In this document: positions 1-5,852 of the stretch, piece after piece | Position numbering within the stretch: position 1 is the first letter of the stretch | Layout of the letters: each line of letters opens with the position of its first letter | Assembly (NCBI GenBank): GCA_937899305.1 | Contig: CALDJV010000025.1 | Span: 1 to 10,099 of the forward strand | DNA length: 10,099 nucleotides | From: an uncultured Cytophagaceae bacterium | GTDB lineage: Bacteria; Bacteroidota; Bacteroidia; Cytophagales; Microscillaceae | Direction of reading: 5' to 3' | Program-made: the position numbers and the translations under genes | Notes under the pieces: model-generated | What the model was told of the DNA's origin: nothing | What the model saw: the letters and a program-made list of their open reading frames with translations, nothing else | The model's database searches: none

Positions 1-45
1 TTAATAGCAAAATGAGGGGTTGAAAGTAATTATTTTATCAATCCA

Positions 46-75
46 TTGAAAATTAGGGTAAAGTACCTAATTTAT
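46..75 (+). promoter_or_regulatory. Candidate recA promoter (Bacteroidota type)
   Basis: TTG at 46-48 is followed after 19 bases by TAATTTAT at 68-75, a partial match (6 of 8) to the Bacteroidota -7 element TAnnTTTG at the usual spacing from a -33 TTG. It lies 38 bases upstream of the recA start. The match is imperfect in an A/T-rich region, so this is inference from spacing and consensus only. Confidence 0.35.
50..73. promoter_or_regulatory. Palindromic operator-like site upstream of recA
   Basis: AAATTAGG (50-57) and CCTAATTT (66-73) form a perfect 8-base inverted repeat with an 8-base spacer. A nested shorter one, GGTA-AAG-TACC, occupies 57-67. The repeat lies between and overlaps the candidate -33 and -7 elements, where a repressor would block RNA polymerase. 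No regulator is encoded here, and the sequence does not match the LexA boxes of proteobacteria (CTGT-N8-ACAG) or Gram-positives. A regulatory role is inferred from symmetry and position. Confidence 0.4.
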
Positions 76-113
76 CACTTAGCAATCAAATCATTTTTTA
101 ACGCACTTTTCTT

Positions 114-1193
114 ATGTCAAATAATAACACTACAGAAAAACTAAAGGCCCTCCAAATGACCTTGGAAAAATTGGACAAAGCATATGGTAAGGGTACAGTA
201 ATGCGTTTGAGCGACGAACAAGTAGTAGAAGTTGAAGTAATTCCCACTGGATCGTTGGGATTAGATATAGCGCTTGGCGTGGGGGGGATTCCTCGAGGTA
301 GAGTAGTTGAGATTTACGGACCTGAATCGTCAGGTAAAACTACTTTGGCGATGCATTGTATTGCTGAAGCTCAAAAACTAGGTGGCATTGCTGCATTTGT
401 AGATGCTGAGCACGCTTTCGACAAATCTTACGCTGAAAAATTAGGGATTAACACCGAAAACTTATTGATTTCTCAGCCTGACAATGGAGAGCAAGCCCTT
501 GAAATCGCCGAGCACCTGATTCGTTCTGGCGCCATTGACATCATGGTGATTGACTCAGTAGCGGCTCTGGTACCCAAAGCAGAGATTGAAGGCGAAATGG
601 GAGACAGTAAAATGGGTCTGCAGGCACGCTTGATGTCACAAGCATTGAGAAAACTTACTGGAACCATCAACAAGACCAGCTGTTCTTGTATTTTCATTAA
701 CCAATTGCGCGAAAAAATTGGGGTAATGTTTGGTAACCCAGAAACCACTACTGGTGGTAACGCTTTGAAGTTCTACGCTTCTATCCGAATGGATATCCGT
801 CGTATTGGCCAAATCAAAGAAAGTGCAGACAACGTAACTGGTAACCGCACCAGGGTAAAAGTTGTGAAAAACAAAGTAGCTCCTCCTTTCAAAGTAGTAG
901 AGTTTGACATCATGTATGGTGAAGGAATTTCCAAAGTGGGTGAAATTCTGGATTTGGGTGTGGAGCTCGACATCATCAAAAAGTCAGGTTCTTGGTTCTC
1001 TTACAAAGGTTCTAAACTAGATCAGGGACGTGATAAAGTGAAAAAATTAATCTTGGATAACCCTGATTTATTTGAGGAGTTGGAAATCAGTATTCGTGCA
1101 AAAATCAATGGGGAAGATCCTGAACAAGCGGTAAAGAAAAGAAAAAGTAACGGAAAGCAAGAAAAAGCACCTGCTACTGAAGGAAAGAAATAG
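114..1193 (+). CDS. recA: Recombinase RecA
   Basis: RecA forms ATP-dependent filaments on single-stranded DNA, catalyses homologous strand exchange and, in organisms that have LexA, promotes its self-cleavage. The 359-residue product is full length for the family. Visible motifs: Walker A GPESSGKTT (69-77), the catalytic glutamate in DAEH (E99), Walker B VIDSVAAL (145-152), loop L1 near 157-168, and the family signature and L2 loop at about 196-220 (NQLREKIG, then GNPETTTGGNALKF). Residues 341-359 are lysine-rich and poorly conserved, whereas E. coli RecA ends in an acidic tail. The start fits because the N-terminal helix that packs on the neighbouring subunit is complete from here; there is no Shine-Dalgarno sequence, as usual for Bacteroidota. 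The gene is monocistronic: a candidate promoter with a palindrome lies upstream and an intrinsic terminator 34 bases downstream. Identification is essentially certain. Confidence 0.99.
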   Translation: MSNNNTTEKLKALQMTLEKLDKAYGKGTVMRLSDEQVVEVEVIPTGSLGLDIALGVGGIPRGRVVEIYGPESSGKTTLAMHCIAEAQKLGGIAAFVDAEHAFDKSYAEKLGINTENLLISQPDNGEQALEIAEHLIRSGAIDIMVIDSVAALVPKAEIEGEMGDSKMGLQARLMSQALRKLTGTINKTSCSCIFINQLREKIGVMFGNPETTTGGNALKFYASIRMDIRRIGQIKESADNVTGNRTRVKVVKNKVAPPFKVVEFDIMYGEGISKVGEILDLGVELDIIKKSGSWFSYKGSKLDQGRDKVKKLILDNPDLFEELEISIRAKINGEDPEQAVKKRKSNGKQEKAPATEGKK

Positions 1194-1226
1194 GTTTTTG
1201 CCTATCTATCAAATCATCATAAACTG

Positions 1227-1260
1227 CAGGTATTCAACCCAAAAGAATACCTGTTTTTTT
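1227..1260 (+). terminator. Intrinsic terminator of recA
   Basis: A perfect 9-base stem, CAGGTATTC (1227-1235) with GAATACCTG (1245-1253), encloses a 9-base loop and is followed directly by seven T (1254-1260). It starts 34 bases after the recA stop codon and reads in the same direction. This is a textbook Rho-independent terminator. Confidence 0.9.
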
Positions 1261-1323
1261 ATGTACAAGGGCCTGATTTCTGGTTTATTTTTAGAAAAGC
1301 CCCCGTTTTATAAAGAGGAACGC

Positions 1324-1354
1324 TTGAAAAAGATCAATTTTTGTGGTATATTTT
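1324..1354 (+). promoter_or_regulatory. Candidate promoter of the membrane protein gene
   Basis: TTG (1324-1326), a 20-base spacer, then TATATTTT (1347-1354), a 7-of-8 match to the Bacteroidota -7 element TAnnTTTG. It is preceded by the recA terminator and would give a leader of roughly 40 bases before the ATG at 1400. Based on consensus and spacing only. Confidence 0.4.
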
Positions 1355-1399
1355 TTTCACCAAAAATGAATCAATAGTCATCTCTTTATACCCACAAAT

Positions 1400-2140
1400 A
1401 TGTCGAAACAATTGCCCATCAACACTAAAACGCTTGAACATGAAGCCCGACAAATGTGGAATACCTTTAATAAAATCAAGATACAACAAGCCTTGAATCC
1501 TCCAATGCAAAAAGCAGCTCAGGAAAAATTTTGGGAAAAATATCATAGCTTGTTAGAAAAGGCCCAACACAATGCCGAACTGTTAAAATCTCCAATCAAT
1601 CAATATTATCCTCAAACACATCGTCCCTCTCCTGCACTTCAGCTTACAGGGTTGTTTATGATGGCCGAAAATAAATTGATTCCTTTCAAAAAAGTATTGT
1701 TCTTTCACAAACAAATGCCCAGTATCTTCACTACCTTATTGCTGGTATTGGCTTTGACTATCATCAATGTGGGGCTTCATTGGCAACTCATCATTTTAAT
1801 CACGCTGATTGCCTCACTCACCGCAACCATTCGTTATTATACCAACAATACCCCACTAGAAAATACGATTATTGAAATTCAAACAGATAAAATCGTACGG
1901 AGAGGAAGTCGGTTAACTACCTCATTTATTCAACTTGATCGGCTCACTCATATGCAAGAAAATAAATTGGGATTGGTTTTGAGGCAGGCTGGATTTTGGA
2001 ACCATATTTACTACTTGCTGTCTGAAAACAATGCCGTGAAAAATGCCCGAGTAGTATACATTCCTATTGCCATTGAATCTTACGAAGAAATCAAAGTTTT
2101 TTTGGAAGAAAGGGTCGCCCAAAATAACGCGGTAGTTTAA
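1400..2140 (+). CDS. Two-helix membrane protein with PH-like C-terminal region
   Basis: I do not recognise a named family. The 246-residue product has a soluble, charged, probably helical N-terminal part (about 1-100; Gln/Lys/Glu-rich at 28-65), two adjacent hydrophobic segments (about 108-124 and 128-145) joined by a very short turn, and a soluble C-terminal part (about 150-240). This hairpin followed by a mixed beta-strand region (ENTIIEIQTDKIV, then FIQLDRLTHMQ, then a final helix ending FLEERV) resembles bacterial YcxB/bPH2-type membrane proteins, whose PH-like domain sits beside two transmembrane helices; this is inferred from layout, not a motif match. Both soluble parts would face the same side of the inner membrane, with positive residues (KK, RYY) flanking the pair suggesting the cytoplasm. 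No Shine-Dalgarno sequence precedes the ATG. It appears monocistronic and converges on the Spo0M gene; the terminator of that gene overlaps this gene's stop codon. Confidence 0.75.
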   Translation: MSKQLPINTKTLEHEARQMWNTFNKIKIQQALNPPMQKAAQEKFWEKYHSLLEKAQHNAELLKSPINQYYPQTHRPSPALQLTGLFMMAENKLIPFKKVLFFHKQMPSIFTTLLLVLALTIINVGLHWQLIILITLIASLTATIRYYTNNTPLENTIIEIQTDKIVRRGSRLTTSFIQLDRLTHMQENKLGLVLRQAGFWNHIYYLLSENNAVKNARVVYIPIAIESYEEIKVFLEERVAQNNAVV

Positions 2141-2178
2141 AAAAACCAGTACCCTGTCTTGGGTGGAGGATACTGGTT
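2139..2178 (-). terminator. Intrinsic terminator of the Spo0M-like gene
   Basis: AACCAGTA (2144-2151) and TACTGGTT (2171-2178) form a perfect 8-base stem around a 19-base loop. On the minus strand it is followed by a run of T (complement of the seven A at 2139-2145), so it terminates the leftward gene ending at 2204. No T-run follows on the plus strand, so it is a poor terminator for the convergent membrane-protein gene, whose TAA stop (2138-2140) touches it. Confidence 0.75.
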
Positions 2179-2203
2179 CGTATCAAGTCTAAAATAGGAT
2201 GGA

Positions 2204-2677
2204 TTAGACCAATTTAATCATTTGCTTGTCAGAAGGGTCCAGGGCCGCACTTTTTACGTCTACATCGGCCTCCACAAAGTATTTGGACTTTTCTCCACTG
2301 GCAAAAGCAGATACCTTCCCTAATGCACCCAATGCACCTCCTTTTTCTTTGAGTTCATCGTTGGATGATTTCACCAAACGGTAGGGCACTGTAAAGGGCA
2401 CTTCTTTAGTTTCTCCTGGTTTGATAGCAAACCCACCATCAATTTCTATCTCTCCTAATTCGATATCAGAAGAAGATTGATTGTCCCCCCGTCCAGTACT
2501 GTACTCTTCCACCACTTTTACTACCATATTTACAATTTCTTGCTCACTTTTGGTAGTCAAAACGATTTTACCTTCTATTTCGCCTTCGTCTTGTTTTGGT
2601 ACCTCACCCGGAATATTTAAGCGTACTTTCACTCCGCCTATTCCTAACTTGTTTTTGATTTTTTTTAAGAATCCCAT
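2204..2677 (-). CDS. Spo0M-family (arrestin-like) protein, compact form
   Basis: The 157-residue product matches the Spo0M (sporulation-control protein) family: a short basic amphipathic N-terminus (MGFLKKIKNKLGIGGVKVRL), then beta-strand-rich sequence typical of the arrestin-like fold, with paired strands near 17-40 (VKVRLNIPG, then EGEIEGKIVL), 48-58 (IVNMVVKVVEEY) and 72-102 (IELGEIEI, then AIKPGETKEVPFTVPYRL), and a final strand region at 133-143. The phrase KPGETKEVPFTVPY is characteristic of these immunoglobulin-like domains. Bacillus subtilis Spo0M is about 258 residues with an extra C-terminal domain; this protein is essentially the arrestin-like part with a short tail. In Bacillus it modulates entry to sporulation; non-sporulating bacteria also carry it and its role there is unclear. 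No signal peptide, so probably cytoplasmic. The gene stands alone on the minus strand with its own terminator and no Shine-Dalgarno sequence. Confidence 0.8.
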   Translation of the reverse strand: MGFLKKIKNKLGIGGVKVRLNIPGEVPKQDEGEIEGKIVLTTKSEQEIVNMVVKVVEEYSTGRGDNQSSSDIELGEIEIDGGFAIKPGETKEVPFTVPYRLVKSSNDELKEKGGALGALGKVSAFASGEKSKYFVEADVDVKSAALDPSDKQMIKLV

Positions 2678-2937
2678 AATTGTAAGTTTAGTTATTTGAT
2701 TAGTATTTATTTTAATGCAAGATATGCAATGTGATACCTTGCTTGCTTACTTTGGTGGTTAATTATTTATTTAGTTTTTTTTAATAAAATAGGTATCAGA
2801 GTAGGTGGATTTTTAGGATGACCCTGCCCCCTTCAAAAACAAGAAAGATGAGCAATATTTTGGAAAAGGTAGGGGCTTGTAACTGAATCCAGTAAATTTA
2901 TGGTTTGGTTCCCAATATTTAGAACACAGTCAATACA

Positions 2938-3654
2938 ATGCTAGAAGTAAGTCACCTTTCTAAAACATATCATAGCAAAACCATCCTACAGGAGGTTCAT
3001 TTGTCACTTGCCCAAAATCAGGTTTTGAGCATTTTGGGTAAATCGGGTAGTGGTAAAACCACATTACTCAAGATTTTAGCAGGGTTAGAATATCCCGATC
3101 AGGGTGAAGTCACTGTACGAGGGCATAGTGTATTGAAAGTGCCCCCTCACCGACGAAAAATTGTGTACTTGTACCAAGAAAGCTTGCTGTTTCCTCATTT
3201 GAATGTATTCGAGAATGTGGCATTTGGTCTCAAACTGCAAAAACAACCTAAAAAACATATTCAGGAAAAAACCAATCAACTATTGAGTGCCTTGGGGCTC
3301 AGTGACCAAGCACTTAAAATGCCTCATCAAATTTCGGGAGGGCAAAAACAACGGGTGTCGTTTGGTCGCGCTTTGATCATAGAACCCCAACTGTTGTTGT
3401 TGGACGAACCTTTTGGTAGTCTCGACCCTGAAACTCGGGCTCAAATGCAGCAATTGCTCAAACAAATGATTGCCCAATACCAAATTACGGGCCTGTTTGT
3501 CACTCACGATGTGAAAGAAGCCATGCTCATGGGCGACCAAATTGCTTTGATGCAAAATGGGCAGTTGCGAACTTTTCACTCCTTGAATGAATTTATAGAA
3601 GACAAGCAAACTGGTGCTAAAGCTGAGATGGAGTTTTGGAAAAAATTCAGTTGA
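2938..3654 (+). CDS. ABC transporter ATP-binding protein (orphan ATPase)
   Basis: Nucleotide-binding subunit of an ABC transporter, 238 residues, with every motif of a functional ATPase: Walker A GKSGSGKT (34-41), Q-loop glutamine Q80 (VYLYQE), ABC signature ISGGQ (132-136), Walker B LLLLDE (152-157) with catalytic E157, D-loop SLD (161-163) and switch histidine H190 (VTHDVKEA). The order and phrases such as LFPHLNVFENVAFGL and DEPFGSLDPETR place it nearest the PotA/FbpC/CysA-type importers (polyamine, iron, sulfate, molybdate), but it ends just after the core and lacks the C-terminal TOBE regulatory domain of those proteins. No permease or binding protein is encoded nearby, so the substrate cannot be assigned and membrane partners must be elsewhere. 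The ATG at 2938 gives the normal start of the domain (LEVSHLSKTY). The radical SAM gene follows after 85 bases that hold a repeat structure. Confidence 0.93.
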   Translation: MLEVSHLSKTYHSKTILQEVHLSLAQNQVLSILGKSGSGKTTLLKILAGLEYPDQGEVTVRGHSVLKVPPHRRKIVYLYQESLLFPHLNVFENVAFGLKLQKQPKKHIQEKTNQLLSALGLSDQALKMPHQISGGQKQRVSFGRALIIEPQLLLLDEPFGSLDPETRAQMQQLLKQMIAQYQITGLFVTHDVKEAMLMGDQIALMQNGQLRTFHSLNEFIEDKQTGAKAEMEFWKKFS

Positions 3655-3655
3655 T

Positions 3656-3726
3656 AGTTTGTAGTCAGGAGTTGGTAGTACCTTAAACGACAATTCAAAA
3701 TATTTTGCAACTACGAACTACCCACT
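3656..3726. repeat. Heptad-phased inverted repeat block (AGTNNGT units)
   Basis: Right after the ABC gene stop, the plus strand reads in 7-base steps: AGTTTGT (3656), AGTCAGG (3663), AGTTGGT (3670), then AGTACCT (3677). About 30 bases further, the minus strand carries the same kind of series: AGTGGGT (3726-3720), AGTTCGT (3719-3713), AGTTGCA (3712-3706). The two blocks are therefore inverted and can pair imperfectly; the best pairing is 3670-3679 with 3717-3726 (9 of 10) or with 3710-3719 (9 of 10). The separating stretch is A/T-rich. It could be a dispersed intergenic repeat, an mRNA hairpin between two genes or a degenerate terminator; there is no T-run after it. Confidence 0.6.
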
Positions 3727-3739
3727 AAATGTCTAAACA

Positions 3740-4663
3740 ATGAAAACAAATTTTGAACATATAGAGTCGGTATATTGGGTGTTTACACAATTATGCAATG
3801 ACCAATGCGCCCACTGCTATAATTTATCGGGTCCTCGTGGGGCTAAAATCACCGAAGAAGAGTGTCTGCAAATCATTGATAATCTCCCTCCCAAAATTGA
3901 TCGTATCATTTTATCTGGCGGGGAACCACTGGCCGAACGCCAAAAGTTATACACCATTTTAGATCGGTTGAAAGAACGATACTCTAGCCATACGCAGGTC
4001 ATGTTGCAAACCAATGGTGACCTACTCACTGGTGAAATCTTAGATACTTTGATTGAAAAAGGAGTGACCCGCTTTGACATTGCCAGCATCGATCGGTTTC
4101 ACAAAAAGGCGGGTGCTCGTTTGATGGAGTTGGCCGATTTGTTTGAGTCTCGGGGAGTAAACGGCGAAGATAAAGATCCCTTGGTGGAAAAAGAAAGTTA
4201 TTTGCACGAAAATCCACTGAGCTGGGGCTATTGGGGAGCAACCGACGATATGTGGCTGGGGGGCAACTGGGCAAGGGGCCGAGCCCTGGAGAAAGACATA
4301 TGGAAAAAAGATCCTGAACATAACTTCTGTACGATCCTATCAGGTGCCCGCAATTTTTTGGGCGGTTATGATGACATCCCTCAAGAAATTTCTATCCAAC
4401 TTTGGCGCATCAACCCTTGCTGCCCGGGTACCAAAGAAGCCATGGGCGATGCCCGCACCGAAAAAATTGAGGATGTATTGGTCAAAGTGGCTCAATCGCC
4501 CATTTGGCAAAAACTCAATGAGGGCAATCCTTTACAAATGGGGGAAAGCGTGGGCATCACCAAAGAGTTTGCGCAGGAGCGTACCCAAAAACTCCAAAAT
4601 ATATGCCTATGGTGTGACGAATTTTTTGCCAAGCATTGCAAAGGGAAGTTGGTAGAAAGTTAA
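3740..4663 (+). CDS. Radical SAM protein with C-terminal cysteine cluster
   Basis: Radical SAM enzymes use a [4Fe-4S] cluster to cleave S-adenosylmethionine and start radical chemistry. The 307-residue product has the cluster motif at C19, C23 and C26 (CNDQCAHC, spacing CX3CX2C) followed by Y27, and the SAM-binding GGEP at 60-63. The barrel continues with MLQTNGDLL (88-96). After about 195 come six further cysteines, C197, C227, C228, C289, C292 and C300 (CLWC, then C 8 residues later), suggesting one or more auxiliary Fe-S clusters, as in SPASM/twitch enzymes, though the spacing does not follow the standard SPASM pattern I know. A tryptophan- and glycine-rich stretch (162-176) precedes it. 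Such extra clusters are often found in peptide- or protein-modifying enzymes and sulfatase maturases, but no substrate peptide is visible nearby. Start: the ATG directly precedes the expected N-terminal strand; no Shine-Dalgarno sequence. It may share a transcript with the ABC ATPase upstream. Confidence 0.88.
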   Translation: MKTNFEHIESVYWVFTQLCNDQCAHCYNLSGPRGAKITEEECLQIIDNLPPKIDRIILSGGEPLAERQKLYTILDRLKERYSSHTQVMLQTNGDLLTGEILDTLIEKGVTRFDIASIDRFHKKAGARLMELADLFESRGVNGEDKDPLVEKESYLHENPLSWGYWGATDDMWLGGNWARGRALEKDIWKKDPEHNFCTILSGARNFLGGYDDIPQEISIQLWRINPCCPGTKEAMGDARTEKIEDVLVKVAQSPIWQKLNEGNPLQMGESVGITKEFAQERTQKLQNICLWCDEFFAKHCKGKLVES

Positions 4664-4688
4664 TTGCTAACCATATCGTTTCTGTCAG

Positions 4689-4725
4689 AAAAAGCAGGTT
4701 TACAACTTTGAAGGCCTGCTTTTTT
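4689..4725. terminator. Bidirectional intrinsic terminator
   Basis: AAAAAGCAGG (4689-4698) pairs perfectly with CCTGCTTTTT (4715-4724) around a 16-base loop. T-runs follow the stem on both strands (4720-4725 on plus; complement of 4689-4693 on minus). It sits between the convergent radical SAM gene (ends 4663) and the dehydrogenase gene (ends 4751) and should terminate both. Confidence 0.88.
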
Positions 4726-4750
4726 ATTGTTTTAAAAAATTCAAACTATC

Positions 4751-5617
4751 TTATGTCTTTTTTTGAATCAGTCCCACTCCTTTGCCAATCATCCGGTCCA
4801 GCATTCGATGGGGTAATAAGGTAGGAATCACCCAGTTTTTCAACTTTTTGGGTACAATGGCATAGTGGGTTTTGGGCTTTCGTTTTTCAAAAATATTGGC
4901 AATGCGATTGCCCACATGCCCAATAGAGAAACCACTTTTCCCTTCTTTGATGGCAAAAGCAGCAAAAGTTGCCGTAGTGTCCTCATAAGGGGTATTTTTA
5001 TAGGGGCTTACATCTACGCCTTTGTCCCATATGGGCGTGTTGACTGACCCAGGTCGAATGATGACTACATCGATGCCATATAACAACAATTCGCGTCGCC
5101 AACTTTGAGAAATGCCTTCCAGGGCGTGCTTGGTACCCACATAGGCACCAATAAATGGGGTTGCAATTTTGCCATTGACTGAACCTATATTTAAAATGCG
5201 ACCTGGTGCGACGGGGTGATTTTCGCGCGCTCCCAATAATGGTAAAAATGCACGGGTGACTTCTAATAAGCCAAAGATATTTACTTCAAAATGTTGACGT
5301 ATTTGATCCATTGGTTGCAGCATCAAAGGTCCTCCAATGGCAATTCCGGCATTGTTAATCAATCCTCCCAACCCCTGGTTTTCCCCTAATACCTGCGCTA
5401 CTACTTTGACTGCATTTTGAATGCTTTGAGCATCTGTAACATCAAACACCAGAGGGGTAAAGTTGTCTCCCAATTCATTGCTTAGTCTTTCGGCGTCTTC
5501 AGCCTGAAGCACATTGCCAAAAACTTGGTAACCTCGTCGGTGAAACTCCTTGACACAACCGTAACCTATGCCAGTAGAGGCGCCCGTAATTAATATTGTT
5601 TTTGCCGTTTCTTTCAT
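4751..5617 (-). CDS. Short-chain dehydrogenase/reductase (SDR), intact paralog
   Basis: Classical SDR of 288 residues catalysing NAD(P)-dependent oxidoreduction of an alcohol, ketone or similar group; substrate unknown. Motifs: dinucleotide-binding TGASTGIG (11-18), NNAG (88-91), N113 in the EVN stretch, catalytic S146, Y159 and K163 (YVGTK), and PGSVNTPIW (189-197). It resembles the 17-beta-hydroxysteroid/retinol dehydrogenase-like branch (repeated RRELLLYGIDV and C-terminal FEKRKPK). The reading frame can be extended upstream to 5737, but 5617 is chosen because MKETAKTILITGAS begins the first Rossmann strand where the family begins, and aligns with the start of the neighbouring paralog. At the end of beta-2 it has NVLQ (35-38), without the arginine the paralog has, which may alter NAD/NADP preference. 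It lies downstream of its tandem copy on the same strand and ends at a bidirectional terminator. Confidence 0.93.
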   Translation of the reverse strand: MKETAKTILITGASTGIGYGCVKEFHRRGYQVFGNVLQAEDAERLSNELGDNFTPLVFDVTDAQSIQNAVKVVAQVLGENQGLGGLINNAGIAIGGPLMLQPMDQIRQHFEVNIFGLLEVTRAFLPLLGARENHPVAPGRILNIGSVNGKIATPFIGAYVGTKHALEGISQSWRRELLLYGIDVVIIRPGSVNTPIWDKGVDVSPYKNTPYEDTTATFAAFAIKEGKSGFSIGHVGNRIANIFEKRKPKTHYAIVPKKLKNWVIPTLLPHRMLDRMIGKGVGLIQKKT

Positions 5618-5766
5618 TGTTTTGTGATGGTAGGTAGTAATACTTGAGTTAACGAGAATAGCCAAACTTGGAAACCTTGTACTCAAATAAATGCAATGAA
5701 AGTCAATATTTTTTTCAAAGGTGATTGTGCTGAGCAACCAGCATCCATCATCTACTTTTTTTTCTT

Positions 5767-5852
5767 CTACTTCTTCTTAAGCAAGCCAGTCTGTTTACCC
5801 AAAACCCTATCAATCAAGCGAGGGGGCAACAATCGAGGCAGCGTCCAGTTTT
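5767..5852 (-). other. Out-of-frame original C-terminus of the second SDR
   Basis: From the A-run at 5849-5852, the alternative frame on the minus strand encodes a tail of about 28 residues ending in GLLKKK and a TAG at 5767-5769. It aligns position by position with the intact paralog's tail (NWVIPTLLPHRMLDRMIGKG and the following lysine-rich end). This shows that the sequence past the premature stop is former or frameshifted coding sequence rather than ordinary intergenic DNA. Confidence 0.85.

Noticed and set aside
473..979. Minus-strand open frames within recA
   Set aside because: They have no recognisable domains and lie antisense to a strongly conserved gene.
2715..2762. 15-codon frame in the gap before the ABC gene
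   Set aside because: Too short, no recognisable feature, no ribosome site; expected by chance.
2732..2798. TGATACCT / AGGTATCA inverted repeat
   Set aside because: The 8-base arms are 51 bases apart in A/T-rich DNA with no gene-linked position; probably chance. The rest of the gap 2678-2937 shows nothing clear.
3655..3739. Precursor peptide gene for the radical SAM enzyme (RiPP cluster)
   Set aside because: The space before the gene holds only the repeat block and a four-codon frame; no small cysteine- or leader-like peptide is visible on either side.
4026..4655. Several overlapping frames inside the radical SAM gene
   Set aside because: Shadows of the real reading frame; no domain or start signal supports them.
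5618..5737. N-terminal extension of the first SDR by 40 residues
   Set aside because: The extension has no SDR similarity, and the family and tandem paralog both start right at the Rossmann strand (5617).
5728..5766. Hairpin TGCTG-AGCAAC-CAGCA as terminator of the second SDR
   Set aside because: Only a 5-base stem, and no T-run follows on the minus strand.
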